A stretch of 64,000 nucleotides of DNA. It comes from Chersky-840 sp963764205 (lineage in GTDB: Bacteria; Actinomycetota; Acidimicrobiia; Acidimicrobiales; UBA8190). The stretch covers positions 1,488,001 through 1,552,000 of the forward strand of contig CAVXRN010000006.1 in the NCBI GenBank assembly GCA_963764205.1, written 5' to 3'. Within the stretch, counting starts at the first letter, position 1; every line of letters begins with the position of its first letter. The notes under the pieces are model-generated. The model did no database searches, was not told the DNA's origin, and was given only the letters and a program-made list of their open reading frames with translations. This document shows, one piece after another, positions 17,639 through 27,417 of this stretch. A program made the translations under genes and the position numbers.

Positions 17639-18296
17639 AGATCTGCTCCACCAGGGTCGCCACCAGACCGCCCACGAGCGCGTCGGAGAGGTCGCTGGCG
17701 ATCGTCGTCCCGACGTGCTCGCTCACGTCGCCGTTCCATTTCGACGGACCCACGGCCAGCTTCACCCGGACGAAGTCGCACCCCTCGGTGGCGGTGATGG
17801 TCAGCTTGCCCGGTCCCCGTTCCCCGAAGCGGTCGATCCACAAGGCAAGGTCGAAGCTACGCGGGACTCGAGCCGGCTCGTCCCGCAGCGTCTCGGTCAC
17901 GCGGGCCGACAGGCCCCATTCGCCCAGCATCTCAGCGCTGTACTCGAGCACGGGGCGAAGCTCCTCCTGGCACATCTGACACAGGGCGTCGAAGAGCGAT
18001 TGGGATTGGACACGCTGAGCCTCTTCGTGTGACTTGCGCGCGGTGTCACCCGAGAGCCCCGACGACACCACGAGGTCGATCCGGGCCTGCCACAACTGGT
18101 CGCTTGTGCCGGCCCGGGCCAGGACATCGGACGTTCGGCCCTGGCTGGGACCGCTCGGCGCCACACCCGGTGTGCGGATGGCGGCGGTCGCGGGCGACGC
18201 GACGGGCGGGAGCGGCGTGGGGTCGGCTGTTCGCCAGAGCCGCTCGTGACGCGTCTGGTCGGCAAGGACGTGCCTACGGTCATCGACGATGGACAT
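17628..18296 (-). CDS. Hypothetical protein
   Basis: 222 residues from ATG 18296, which has a purine-rich ggggggccc stretch just before it. The N-terminal 70 residues are Pro/Ala/Arg-rich and probably disordered. The rest mixes a helix (EEAQRVQSQSLFDALCQMC) with a beta-rich segment around KLTITATEGCDFVRVKLAVG. A CQMC pair is present but has no partner pair, so a zinc site is not supported. No family is recognised. It is convergent with the esterase and upstream of no obvious partner on the same strand. Confidence 0.55.
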   Translation of the reverse strand: MSIVDDRRHVLADQTRHERLWRTADPTPLPPVASPATAAIRTPGVAPSGPSQGRTSDVLARAGTSDQLWQARIDLVVSSGLSGDTARKSHEEAQRVQSQSLFDALCQMCQEELRPVLEYSAEMLGEWGLSARVTETLRDEPARVPRSFDLALWIDRFGERGPGKLTITATEGCDFVRVKLAVGPSKWNGDVSEHVGTTIASDLSDALVGGLVATLVEQIFTP

Positions 18297-18412
18297 GGGC
18301 CCCCCGGCAAAGGAGCGGCTGCCTGCTCCAGCCGCTTTGGTGGGTTCCACCCTTCCACCCCCGGCTCACCGGAGGCTCTATCCCGACACAACAATCGGTC
18401 AACCGGTCGGGC

Positions 18413-19381
18413 TCACGCGTGGCAGGTCAGGGGCCTGCCGTCATTGAACGTCACCATGTCCACGAGCGCGGCGCCGACGTCGATGGGGTCGCCGGGCCGC
18501 GCCCCTTCGCATTCTGCGAAGGCGCGATGAAGGTTGCCGACCAGACGCTCGGGGTGGCCGAGCGCGGCGAAGGGCCCGAGATCGACCTGGCGCGCCGCCT
18601 CGAGGGGGTTCAGCCCGGCCGGCTTGGCTTCGTCGGCGATCTGCTGCAGGAAACGGAGGTATTCGCCTGCGATGTCGACCACTTCGGGACCGCACACCTC
18701 GCCGTGCCCGGGGACGATGACGGCGGGGTCGAGCTCCATCAACGCGTCGAGTGCCACGAACGATCCCGCCACCGACCCCATGAGGACGAAGGGGGTGCCG
18801 CCGTTGAACACGAGGTCGCCGGTGAACAACACCCGGTGCTCGGGGATCCATGCCACCACGTCGTTGGTGGTGTGGGCCGCGGTGCCGAAGTGGTGCAGCT
18901 CCACCAGGAGGTCGTCGACGTACAGGTCGAGCCGGTGTTCGAAGGTCACGAACGGGGGGGCGGGCTCGAGATCGCCCCACGCCACGGCCTCCCACAGGCC
19001 GTCGGGCCGGAGGATGCCCGTGGCCTCGATGGCCTCACGGCAGCGGTGGTGGCCGATGATGGTGGCGCCCTCCATGATGCAGTTCCCATTGGTGTGGTCA
19101 CCGTGCTGGTGGGTGTTCACGAGGAGGCGACTACCCGGTCCCCGGTGCGCGGCGCGTTGGCGCTGGACGCTGTCGACGGCTTCCACGAAGGCCCGGGTGC
19201 GTCGTTCGGTAGCGCAGCTGTCGATGCACAACACGGTTCGCTCCCCGACGACGAAGCCCGTGTTGTTGATCCACCATCCGCCATCGGGCTGGATGTAGGC
19301 GTAGACGCGCTCGGCCACCTCCTCGGTCCGCGGCGGGGGGAGCTGGTGGGCGCGGGGATGGTCGTGGCTCGTCGAGGTCAT
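18413..19381 (-). CDS. Metallo-beta-lactamase-fold hydrolase
   Basis: 322 residues from ATG 19381. The binuclear zinc motif HQHGDH lies at residues 91-96, followed by HFGTAAHTTND, FTGDLVFNGG (bridging Asp) and PGHGEVCG, so every metal ligand of the fold is present. The C-terminal 90 residues (EYLRFLQQIADEAK onward) are helical and resemble those of quinoprotein-relay/SoxH-like MBL enzymes. The reaction is a hydrolysis of a thioester, lactone or similar bond; the exact substrate cannot be told. The HDAC-like gene reads toward it on the same strand, with 56 bp between. Confidence 0.82.
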   Translation of the reverse strand: MTSTSHDHPRAHQLPPPRTEEVAERVYAYIQPDGGWWINNTGFVVGERTVLCIDSCATERRTRAFVEAVDSVQRQRAAHRGPGSRLLVNTHQHGDHTNGNCIMEGATIIGHHRCREAIEATGILRPDGLWEAVAWGDLEPAPPFVTFEHRLDLYVDDLLVELHHFGTAAHTTNDVVAWIPEHRVLFTGDLVFNGGTPFVLMGSVAGSFVALDALMELDPAVIVPGHGEVCGPEVVDIAGEYLRFLQQIADEAKPAGLNPLEAARQVDLGPFAALGHPERLVGNLHRAFAECEGARPGDPIDVGAALVDMVTFNDGRPLTCHA

Positions 19382-19437
19382 GCTGTCGTCATAGCACCCG
19401 AGGATCACGCTGTGCGCAGGGGGCAGTGCTCGCCGCG

Positions 19438-20450
<1,013 letters not shown>

Positions 20451-20503
20451 GACCTCACACTACGGCGCTCCATCGACGGCCGGGGCACGGCTCGGGTGGG
20501 CCT

Positions 20504-21688
20504 CTAGCGCATCTCGGGGGCGCCCGCGTACGGGTGGGGGCTCACGAGTGGTACTCCCTCGCTGAAGCGACCGAGCCGGAAGTCGTCGCCGTCCACCTCG
20601 GGGTCTTGGCTGGCGCCGTCGCACAGGATGTCTGCCACCAACGTGCCCACGGCGGGCGAGATCTTGTAGCCGTGGCCGCTGAAGCCCGCGCACAGGAACA
20701 GGCCCTCGACCGGCGCCGGGCCGATGACCGGGTTGTAGTCCGGGGTCACGTCGTAACACCCCGCGTACGACGACGAGAGGCTCGCTTCGGACAGCCCCGG
20801 AAAGCGGTGCGCGAACCTCTCGACCGCCGTCACGGCGTAGTCGTCGTCCAGCGTGTTGTCGTACCTGTCGGGGTCCACCCACTCGGGATCGTGATGGTCG
20901 GAGTTGCCGACCAGGAGATCGGTCATCCGCTCGGGCCGCAGGTACTGGAGCGAGACCAGGTCGGAGAGCACCGGGACGTCCCCGAGGGGTTGGCCCGGGT
21001 CCACGATCATGAGTTGTTCGCGCTGGGTCCGCATGGGGAGGTCGACACCCAGGTCCTTGACCAGGTCCGAGGACCACGGCCCGGCCGCCACGACCACGCA
21101 GTCGGCGCTGACCCGTGCGCCGTCGGCCGTGCGCACGCCGGTCACCTTCTCTCCACAGGTGGTCAGTGACGTCACTTCGCAGCCTTGGTCGATGTCCGCA
21201 CCCCCTCGTCGGGCCGCACCGGCGAAGGCGGCCGCGGTCTGGTAGCCGTCGGCGTAGCCGCCACGCGGTTCGAACCCGAACGCGGCGAAGTCATCCACCT
21301 TCATGTGGGGAAAGAGCTCCACCGCATCGTCGGGCGTGATCGTGGTCACGTCGATGCCGACGTCGCGTTGCATGGCGACGTTCGCCGCCAGCGCGTCAGT
21401 GTTGTCGGGACCGACACCGACGAGATAGCCGCACCGGTGGAATCCGATGTCTGCGCCCAGAGTGTCGGGCGCATCCTCGAGCACCTCCAGCGATCGCCAC
21501 GCCATGGCGGCGAGGGAGCGGACCCCGTAGTGACAGCGCACGATCCCGCTCGACTTGGCGGTGAAGCCCGAACCGATCATCTCCCGTTCGAGCACCAGCA
21601 CGTCGCGCCGGCCGCGGTGACACAGGGCGAACGCGATGCTCAGTCCCTCGACCCCGCCACCGACGACCACTACCTCGGCCGTTCTCAC
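20504..21688 (-). CDS. DAO-family FAD oxidoreductase (sarcosine oxidase beta/PuuB-like)
   Basis: 394 residues from GTG 21688. The FAD-binding turn VVVGGGVEG is at residues 7-15. ARSAG-like SSGIVRCHYG and the C-terminal FSGHGYKISPAVG are typical of sarcosine-oxidase-beta and glycine-oxidase-like enzymes. The enzyme should oxidise an amine or N-alkyl amino acid to an imine with release of an aldehyde or ammonia. No alpha, gamma or delta subunit of a heterotetrameric sarcosine oxidase is nearby, so it is probably a single-subunit enzyme. It is divergent from the deformylase with only 17 bp between the start codons. Confidence 0.85.
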   Translation of the reverse strand: MRTAEVVVVGGGVEGLSIAFALCHRGRRDVLVLEREMIGSGFTAKSSGIVRCHYGVRSLAAMAWRSLEVLEDAPDTLGADIGFHRCGYLVGVGPDNTDALAANVAMQRDVGIDVTTITPDDAVELFPHMKVDDFAAFGFEPRGGYADGYQTAAAFAGAARRGGADIDQGCEVTSLTTCGEKVTGVRTADGARVSADCVVVAAGPWSSDLVKDLGVDLPMRTQREQLMIVDPGQPLGDVPVLSDLVSLQYLRPERMTDLLVGNSDHHDPEWVDPDRYDNTLDDDYAVTAVERFAHRFPGLSEASLSSSYAGCYDVTPDYNPVIGPAPVEGLFLCAGFSGHGYKISPAVGTLVADILCDGASQDPEVDGDDFRLGRFSEGVPLVSPHPYAGAPEMR

Positions 21689-21705
21689 TGTTGTATCTTA
21701 TTCAA

Positions 21706-22311
21706 ATGAGTTTCCCAGGGTGCAACACCGGGGCGCGCCCGCCGCGCCGCATCCTGCATCTCGGACACCCGGAACTGCGCCGCGTGGCGGAACCCGTCGA
21801 CCCGGCGGAGATTGCCTCCTCCCGGGTGCAGGAGCTCATCGACGACCTGATCGTCACCATGCGTGCCGCGGGGGGTGCGGGTCTGGCCGCAACGCAGATC
21901 GGGGAGCCCGTCCGGATCTGCGTCATCGAGGTGGACGACAATCCTCGCTACCCCTACAAGCCGCCCATCCCGTTGACGGTTCTCGTCAACCCCACGGTGA
22001 CCGGTCTCTCGGACGAGCGCTTCGTCAACAACGAGGGGTGTCTCTCGGTGCCGGGACTGCGCGGCGACGTCGAGCGGCTCACGCAGATCAGGGTGAACGC
22101 GCTCGACCGCAGCGGATCGAACGTCGTCATGACGGTGCGCGGCCTGTCGGCCGGCACGTACCAACACGAGTGCGATCACCTCGACGGGACGCTCTTCGTC
22201 GACAAGCTGGCGGACCCGACCTCGCTCGCGACGTGGGAGAACTTCGACCGGTACCGACGTGACCACTACCTGGTCCGCGTAGCGGAGCTGGTGGGCCGGT
22301 ACGGGCAATAG
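21706..22311 (+). CDS. def: Peptide deformylase
   Basis: 201 residues from ATG 21706 (TTG 21691 is an in-frame alternative). All three deformylase motifs are present: GAGLAATQ (57-64), EGCLS (110-114) and HECDH (154-158), giving the metal ligands Cys112, His154 and His158 and the catalytic Glu155. It removes formyl groups from nascent N-terminal methionine. The short spacer to the divergent oxidase, tgttgtatcttattcaa, is markedly AT-richer than the surroundings. Its location next to catabolic genes instead of fmt/pri suggests an accessory copy. Confidence 0.95.
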   Translation: MSFPGCNTGARPPRRILHLGHPELRRVAEPVDPAEIASSRVQELIDDLIVTMRAAGGAGLAATQIGEPVRICVIEVDDNPRYPYKPPIPLTVLVNPTVTGLSDERFVNNEGCLSVPGLRGDVERLTQIRVNALDRSGSNVVMTVRGLSAGTYQHECDHLDGTLFVDKLADPTSLATWENFDRYRRDHYLVRVAELVGRYGQ

Positions 22312-22321
22312 GGCAGCGTGA

Positions 22322-22783
22322 TCAGATCACGTCCTTGAAGACCGAGGTGCTGGTCGGCGTCTCCTGGGCGACGGGAAAATTGAAGCCGCACTTCGGACAG
22401 GGCTCGGCCAGCGTCTTCTGCTCGGCCTCCATCTCGTAGGGCTTGTCCTGCAGCGTGCCACACGTCGGGCAGATCCGGAGCAGGCGCGTCCCGACCAGCT
22501 CGAAGTTGGTGATGATGTCCTCCATGATGGCGCCGTTGGCCGCCCACTCCTTGGCGTGCTTGTGGTAGGTGTCCATGTGCCAGTCGTTGAGCGACTCCTT
22601 GCTGGCCCACATGCTGACCTCGTTGTACCAACCCGGTTCGTCGGGATGGTCCCACCACGTCAGGTGGATGAATCCCGGCTTGGTCATGAGATGGTGCCGG
22701 ACATCGCTGAAGACGGTCCTGAACTTGTTGTACGCGTCAGGGCTCGAGAAGCGGACACGTTGCATGCTGAGATAGACGGACAT
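22322..22783 (-). CDS. ABM-fold protein with C-terminal zinc ribbon
   Basis: 153 residues from ATG 22783. Residues 1-95 look like a dimeric alpha/beta-barrel (ABM) domain (GFIHLTWWDHPDEPGWYNEV). Residues 105-108 (CPTC) and 129-132 (CPKC) form two CxxC knuckles 20 residues apart, a classical zinc ribbon or rubredoxin-like site. ABM domains occur in heme-degrading and quinol monooxygenases; the fused ribbon is not a standard arrangement in families I can name. It ends the minus-strand series GS, permease, USP, ABM with 73 bp to the USP-like gene, so it may belong to the amine operon. Confidence 0.7.
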   Translation of the reverse strand: MSVYLSMQRVRFSSPDAYNKFRTVFSDVRHHLMTKPGFIHLTWWDHPDEPGWYNEVSMWASKESLNDWHMDTYHKHAKEWAANGAIMEDIITNFELVGTRLLRICPTCGTLQDKPYEMEAEQKTLAEPCPKCGFNFPVAQETPTSTSVFKDVI

Positions 22784-22856
22784 GATGAGGTGCTCCTCCT
22801 CTACGTGATGGCGGCTCTACGCAACGGTGGCTAGGTGACGATCGGACGGGGACGGC

Positions 22857-23378
22857 TCACGGGGCCATACTCTCGACGTTCACCCCGGAACCGAGACGGC
22901 GGGCCACGTCTTTGGCGAGGTTCCCCTCGACGACCTGGCGCCACCGGGCGGTCTCAGGCACCACGACGATGACATGGCGCACACCTCGGGCCCGGGCCGC
23001 GGCCACGATGGTCTTGACCGGTCGACGGGTGGCGGCCACCTGGCCCCAGCCCTCGTTGCCCTTCTTCTCGATGAGGTCCACGGCTTTGGTCACCTGCGCC
23101 CGCTGGTCCATGAGCTCCTTCTTGGTCGGCATGAGCCCCGGGTTCGGGAGACCGAAGGACGATCCGTAGATGCGCGCCAGGCTGATGACCGCCACCGGGT
23201 CGCCGTCACTGAGCGCCAGCGCCCACCGCACTGCCGACGGGGGGATGGGATCACCGTTCGAGGCGATGAGCACCGCCGCGGCCTGCGTGGGCTGATCGTC
23301 CCACTTCTTCTTCCGGAGCCGGAGCCGGTCGATGCGGAAGGGCTCCTTGTGTCCCTGCACAATGCTCGGTGCGGTCAC
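22857..23378 (-). CDS. Universal-stress-protein-like protein
   Basis: 173 residues from GTG 23378, overlapping the permease stop by 4 nt (translational coupling). The Rossmann-like pattern QAAAVLIASNGDPIPPSAVRWAL, then VAVISLARIYGS and HVIVVVPE, fits the UspA fold. The ATP-binding GxxGx9G(S/T) motif is not clear. USP domains linked to amino-acid permeases often tune transport in response to nucleotide or energy state; here the coupling to the APC permease supports that, as inference. Confidence 0.6.
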   Translation of the reverse strand: MTAPSIVQGHKEPFRIDRLRLRKKKWDDQPTQAAAVLIASNGDPIPPSAVRWALALSDGDPVAVISLARIYGSSFGLPNPGLMPTKKELMDQRAQVTKAVDLIEKKGNEGWGQVAATRRPVKTIVAAARARGVRHVIVVVPETARWRQVVEGNLAKDVARRLGSGVNVESMAP

Positions 23379-24988
23379 AGGTCGGTCTCGCTCGTCATCG
23401 ACATGGGCGAGATCGGGCTGACCTCGGTGGCCATGGCCGGCTGGGCCAGGACGGGCTCACTCATGTCCGGGTCGAGGTCAATTCCACCGGGGGACCCGAC
23501 GACGGTCGGGAGCGAACCGAGCGGCGCCAGACCTTCGCGCTTGTCGGTCATCCGGCGCCAGAGGTGCAGCGGGACGTAGAGCGCCACCACCACGAACCCG
23601 AGCAGGTACAACGTGTGGCCCTGCCCGGGACCGACCACGATGTTGGGTGAGTTCCAGCCACCGACGAAGTAGTCGAAGGTGAGGAACAGTGCACAGGCCA
23701 GGGCGATCCACCGGAACCACGCCGGGAGCCGGAAAGGGCTGACCATGTTGGGCCGGAATTGGCGGACGATGAAGTAGCCGTAGAGCGAGGCGGCCACCGC
23801 GATGATGTATCCGACGTTGGAGAAGATGTAGATGCGGACGGGGGAGCCGAACAGCGCCACGATCAACGAACAGACGACGTTGAATGCCATGGCCCGGTCC
23901 GGGACGTGGTGCTTGTTCTTGTGCTCGAAGAACTTGGGAATCATCCGGTCCTCGGAAGCCTGAAAGAGCGAGCGGGCGACGCCCATGATGGCGTTGAGCA
24001 CCGAGAGCAGCAGGGCCAAGATCAAGGGGAGCCCGATGAGGTACTTCACCCATCCGGCATTGCCGAAGATGTGGTCGGCGAAGCTCGTGTACAGGGTGAG
24101 CGGGTCTGCGGTCTTGAGAGACGCCCCCAGCACGCCGACGAACACCACCGCGGTGGCGATGTAGATGAAGACGCCGTAGACCCCCTCGGCGGTCAGGGCG
24201 ATCTTGGCGTCGCGCGCCGGGTCGCGGCATTCCCCGATGTAGCAGGCGGCCGCTTCCATGGCGATGGCGTTCCACGAGATCACGAACACCCAACTCAGGA
24301 AGAAGACGGTCCCTGCCGTGGCGGGATCGGCGTAGTGGAAGCCCGAGATGTTCGACCAGTGGAAGCTCGACGGCTTGAACACCGGCAGGAGCACGAGCAG
24401 CGTCAAGGGCACCATCGAGGTGATGCCCAGCACCGTGGCGAACGTGGCTCCGAGGCGGATCCCGAGGTAACACGGAACGAACAGCGCAAGGAGCCCACCG
24501 AAGGTGACGAGCAGTACGCCGACCGAGACGGGCGTTCCGAGGGTGCCGAGCGGCGAAAAGGTGCGACCCAGGGGCACGTGGAAGAGCACCGCGATGTAGG
24601 AGGCGGCCAGCAACATGTTGATGGGCGCCACCGGGAACCATCCCAGCCAGTAGCTCCACCCACACAGGCCCCCCACGTGCTGGGCCTTTTTCTCGCCCAG
24701 CGGTTTGAAGCTCTCATACGCGTAGGAGGGCATTCCTCCGGTGCGGTGGGGGAACAGGGCGGCGAGCTCGCCCATGGCGAGGCACACCATCATGCCCATC
24801 ACCACGACGAGCGCGATGGCCGGGATGGCGGCTGCGCCCATGGCTTGGACGGCAAAGGGCACGATGCCGGTGACGAGGATCGTCCCGGCCAGGCCGATGA
24901 CGAACGCGCCCCACCAGTTGGTTCCCCGGTGGAGCGAGGTGGCGACCTCAGGGGCCGCCCCGTCGGTGCTGGTGGTCTCAGTGGTCAT
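23375..24988 (-). CDS. APC-superfamily amino acid/amine permease
   Basis: 537 residues from ATG 24988, preceded by a good ribosome binding site (gaggagatgagcccATG). About twelve hydrophobic helices are visible, beginning WWGAFVIGLAGTILVTG and followed by AIPAIALVVVMGMMVCLAMG. The frame is open further upstream, but that part is antisense to the GS gene. It should import an amino acid or amine by proton or cation symport, or exchange. Genetic linkage (GS-like upstream by 56 bp, USP-like overlapping downstream) points to an amine substrate that is then gamma-glutamylated, like PuuP in the putrescine pathway. Confidence 0.85.
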   Translation of the reverse strand: MTTETTSTDGAAPEVATSLHRGTNWWGAFVIGLAGTILVTGIVPFAVQAMGAAAIPAIALVVVMGMMVCLAMGELAALFPHRTGGMPSYAYESFKPLGEKKAQHVGGLCGWSYWLGWFPVAPINMLLAASYIAVLFHVPLGRTFSPLGTLGTPVSVGVLLVTFGGLLALFVPCYLGIRLGATFATVLGITSMVPLTLLVLLPVFKPSSFHWSNISGFHYADPATAGTVFFLSWVFVISWNAIAMEAAACYIGECRDPARDAKIALTAEGVYGVFIYIATAVVFVGVLGASLKTADPLTLYTSFADHIFGNAGWVKYLIGLPLILALLLSVLNAIMGVARSLFQASEDRMIPKFFEHKNKHHVPDRAMAFNVVCSLIVALFGSPVRIYIFSNVGYIIAVAASLYGYFIVRQFRPNMVSPFRLPAWFRWIALACALFLTFDYFVGGWNSPNIVVGPGQGHTLYLLGFVVVALYVPLHLWRRMTDKREGLAPLGSLPTVVGSPGGIDLDPDMSEPVLAQPAMATEVSPISPMSMTSETDL

Positions 24989-25044
24989 GGGCTCATCTCC
25001 TCGGGAAATCCGTTGATTGGTGGTCGAGCGGGCCTGTGCATGGG

Positions 25045-26418
25045 TCAGATGGCGCTGAGATAACGGTCGAGCTCCCAGGTGGTGACTTCGCGATGCGAGG
25101 AGTGAAACTCCTCGCGCTTGATCGAGACGTAGTAGTCGAGGTAGTCGCCATCGGCGGTCTTGCCCAGGCCCTCGCGCAGGACGGGGTCCTCCTCGAGGTG
25201 GTCCAGGGCGTGCCACAGGGTCAGCGGCAGGGCGGACACCCCTGCCCGGGAGGCCTCGTCCTCGGTGAGTCCCAGGAGGTTCAACGCGCAGGGCTCGCCC
25301 GGGTCGACGTTGCGCTCGATGCCGTCGAGCCCCGCCGCGATCAGCGCGCTGATTCCTAGATAGGGGTTGGCGGCTCCGTCCACGCATCGGTTCTCGACCC
25401 GACCGCGGTCGGGGACGCGGAGCATGTGCGTCCGGTCGTTGCCCCCGTAGGTGGCGTAGGCCGGCGACCAGGCCGCCCCGGAGTTGGGCGCCGGACTGGC
25501 CAGACGTTTGTAGGAATTCACGGTGGGACAGGTGATCGCTGTCAGCCCTCGGGCGTGGTCGAGGAGGCCGCCGATGAAGGAGTACCCGAGTCTCGAGACA
25601 CCCAGACCCCGAGGATCGTCCTGGGCCGCGAAGACCTCGGCGCCGTCCTCGCCCCACAAACTGAGGTGCAGGTGCAGGCCGTTGCCGGTCAGGTTCGAGA
25701 ACGGCTTGGGCATGAAGGTCGCCAACATCCCGGCCTGGGCTGCCAGGGCGTGGACCATGTAGCGGAACACGATCACCCGGTCCGCGGTCGTCAGCGGGTC
25801 GGCGTAGCGGAAGTTCTGTTCGAACTGTCCGTTGGCGTCCTCGTGGTCGTTGGCGTAGTTCGCCCACCCGAGGGCGTTGATGTGGCGTGACACCCCAGTG
25901 AGGTGGTCGTACATCCGGGTGAGGGCCCGTGCGTCGTAACAGGGCATGGCCGAGCGATCCAGCGGGTCCGCCACCTCGATGCTCCCGTCGGCGCCCCGGC
26001 GCACGAGGAAGTACTCGGCCTCGGCCCCGACCTTCATGGCCAACCCGTCCGCGCCCAGTCGCTCGATCTGACGCCGCAGGATCACCCGCGGCGCGTACGG
26101 CCAGGGCTCACCCTCGCAATACGGGTCGCACTGGAGGATGGCCAGGCCGGGTTGCCACGGTGCGGGCGTGTAGGAGCTCAGATCGGGCATGGCCAGGATG
26201 TCGGGGGAGGATGGGACCTGTCCTATGGCTCCCGCCGCGAACCCGGCGAACCCCGCCCCGTCCTCGAGCAGCTGATCGACGGCGCTGGCCGGTACCAGCT
26301 TGGCGCAGGGTTTTCCGTGCAGGTCGACGAACATGGCGAACAGGAACTCGATGCCGTCCCGGTCGATAGCGGCGAGCAGCTCGGCTCGAGTTGTCACAGA
26401 GTCGCTCGCCTGATCCAT
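25045..26418 (-). CDS. Glutamine synthetase-like gamma-glutamyl-amine ligase (GlnT/GmaS type), copy 1
   Basis: 457 residues from ATG 26418. Catalytic GS features are present: GAEAEYFL (metal-binding Glu pair), NDHEDANGQFEQNF, GNGLHLHLSLW, NSYKRL and the Arg/Glu/Arg segment RVENRCVDG. The length and the HLHLSLW/ENRCVDGAANPY style match type III GlnT and gamma-glutamylmethylamide synthetase more than housekeeping GlnA, which has an adenylylation loop; no NLYDLP-like loop is seen here. It should ligate glutamate to an amine or ammonia with ATP. It is first in a minus-strand operon with the APC permease and USP-like genes. Its upstream region holds two short palindromes at 26467 and 26487. Confidence 0.85.
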   Translation of the reverse strand: MDQASDSVTTRAELLAAIDRDGIEFLFAMFVDLHGKPCAKLVPASAVDQLLEDGAGFAGFAAGAIGQVPSSPDILAMPDLSSYTPAPWQPGLAILQCDPYCEGEPWPYAPRVILRRQIERLGADGLAMKVGAEAEYFLVRRGADGSIEVADPLDRSAMPCYDARALTRMYDHLTGVSRHINALGWANYANDHEDANGQFEQNFRYADPLTTADRVIVFRYMVHALAAQAGMLATFMPKPFSNLTGNGLHLHLSLWGEDGAEVFAAQDDPRGLGVSRLGYSFIGGLLDHARGLTAITCPTVNSYKRLASPAPNSGAAWSPAYATYGGNDRTHMLRVPDRGRVENRCVDGAANPYLGISALIAAGLDGIERNVDPGEPCALNLLGLTEDEASRAGVSALPLTLWHALDHLEEDPVLREGLGKTADGDYLDYYVSIKREEFHSSHREVTTWELDRYLSAI

Positions 26419-26466
26419 GGTCCTCCCGCCCGCCTCGCCTCGCCCGAACGTGTGGTCGCGGCCCTT

Positions 26467-26481
26467 GGCAACAGTGTTGCC
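26467..26481. promoter_or_regulatory. Palindrome GGCAACA-G-TGTTGCC, putative operator
   Basis: Perfect 7-bp arms around one base in the divergent intergenic region between the GS-like gene (start 26418) and the PNPOx-like gene (start 26648). A further TGTTGCC half site lies at about 26519-26525. Compact dyads of this size are typical binding sites for small dimeric regulators. Confidence 0.55.
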
Positions 26482-26486
26482 TCGTG

Positions 26487-26505
26487 GGAAACCGCCGTGG
26501 TTTCC
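26487..26505. promoter_or_regulatory. Palindrome GGAAACC-N5-GGTTTCC, putative operator
   Basis: Perfect 7-bp arms separated by gccgt. The GTTTCC/GGAAAC core recurs in front of the M24 gene (27326), in the USP/GS intergenic region (32646, 32687) and at 32928. The nearby XRE-cupin regulator is the obvious candidate to bind it. Nothing else resembling a gene is seen in the 229-bp divergent region 26419-26647. Confidence 0.55.
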
Positions 26506-26647
26506 GCATTGTTACGAAGTGTTGCCTGCCGATTAAGGGTTGGCCCCGAGCGAGGAGATGACCCCGTAAGCCCTTGACCGCGTCGCGCCAGTGGGATTCA
26601 CTTCGCACCACGGGGTCGATGCGACGGGCGCGTCGGGGAGGACACGA

Positions 26648-27307
26648 GTGTCGGAGCCTGTGTCGGAACGGACCACCTTGCACCGCTACGCGCACCGCGC
26701 CTTGTACGACCGACCCTCGATCGATGCGATCCTGGACCAGGGCATCGTGTGCCACGTGGGCCTACAGACCGATCGGGGCTTCCCCGTGGTCGTCCCCCTG
26801 GCTTATGGGCGCAAGGGCGACATCGTCTATCTCCACGGATCGGCCGCCAGTCGGTTGTTCCGACAGGCCAAGAAGCCCAGCGTCGAGATCTGCATGACCG
26901 TCACGTTCGTCGACGGTCTGGTGGTGGCCCGTTCGACCTACAACACCGACATCAACTATCGCTCGGTCATGATCATCGGTGACGCCACGGAGGTCACCGA
27001 TCTCGACGAGAAGCGGGCCGGGCTCGACCTGCTGGTGGAGCACATCCTCCCGGGCCGGACCCGAGACGCCCGCGAGCCCACCGAGAAGGAACTTCGCAGC
27101 ACGATGTTGCTGTCGCTCCCCATCAGCGAGTCCTCGGCCAAGGTCAGGACCGGCTGGCCGGCTGACGAGCCCGAGGACTACGACCTCGCCGTCTGGGCCG
27201 GGGTGCTGGCCATCGACCAGCGGGTGGCGCCCCCGGTCCCGGACCCGGCCCTGCGCCACGCCCTCGACCCCCCGGACTACGTGGTCCACTACCCCCGCTT
27301 CGCTTGA
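26648..27307 (+). CDS. PNPOx-like FMN/F420-binding split-barrel protein
   Basis: 219 residues from GTG 26648, chosen because ggggagg lies just upstream. The pattern DQGIVCHVGLQTDRGFPVV and YLHGSAASRLF is that of the pyridoxamine-5'-phosphate-oxidase-like split barrel (Nim/FMN-binding group). Such proteins bind FMN, F420 or heme; true PNPOx activity is not implied. It opens the plus-strand series that continues with the M24 hydrolase and the three glutamate-synthase-like subunits. A 110-bp gap with a palindrome before the next gene suggests a separate promoter there. Confidence 0.8.
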   Translation: MSEPVSERTTLHRYAHRALYDRPSIDAILDQGIVCHVGLQTDRGFPVVVPLAYGRKGDIVYLHGSAASRLFRQAKKPSVEICMTVTFVDGLVVARSTYNTDINYRSVMIIGDATEVTDLDEKRAGLDLLVEHILPGRTRDAREPTEKELRSTMLLSLPISESSAKVRTGWPADEPEDYDLAVWAGVLAIDQRVAPPVPDPALRHALDPPDYVVHYPRFA

Positions 27308-27325
27308 CCCGCCCCTCGCCCCATC

Positions 27326-27342
27326 GTTTCCTCAGAGGAAAC
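27326..27342. promoter_or_regulatory. Perfect 17-bp palindrome GTTTCCTC-A-GAGGAAAC
   Basis: 8-bp arms around a single base, 75 bp before the M24 gene. The ten bases CATCGTTTCC at 27322-27331 recur exactly at 32924-32933 before the second GS-like gene. It is the best-formed member of the putative operator set. A TTGTAG and TACTAT pair just downstream (27344 and 27364) is a weak promoter candidate with short spacing, which would place the dyad at or above the -35 region. Confidence 0.65.
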
Positions 27343-27417
27343 ATTGTAGAAACACGGTGGGGGTACTATCCCTTCGGAGACCGACCTCGGCGGGTGGCCC
27401 GAATCGGATGGTGAACC

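Noticed and set aside
23375..25867. An 830-residue permease extended upstream
   Set aside because: The extra 293 residues are antisense to the GS-like gene and Arg-rich. The ATG at 24988 has a good ribosome site and begins a normal APC protein.
25045..26418. Housekeeping glutamine synthetase
   Set aside because: It lacks the adenylylation loop and the usual GlnA motif spellings, and it is in an operon with an amine-type permease.
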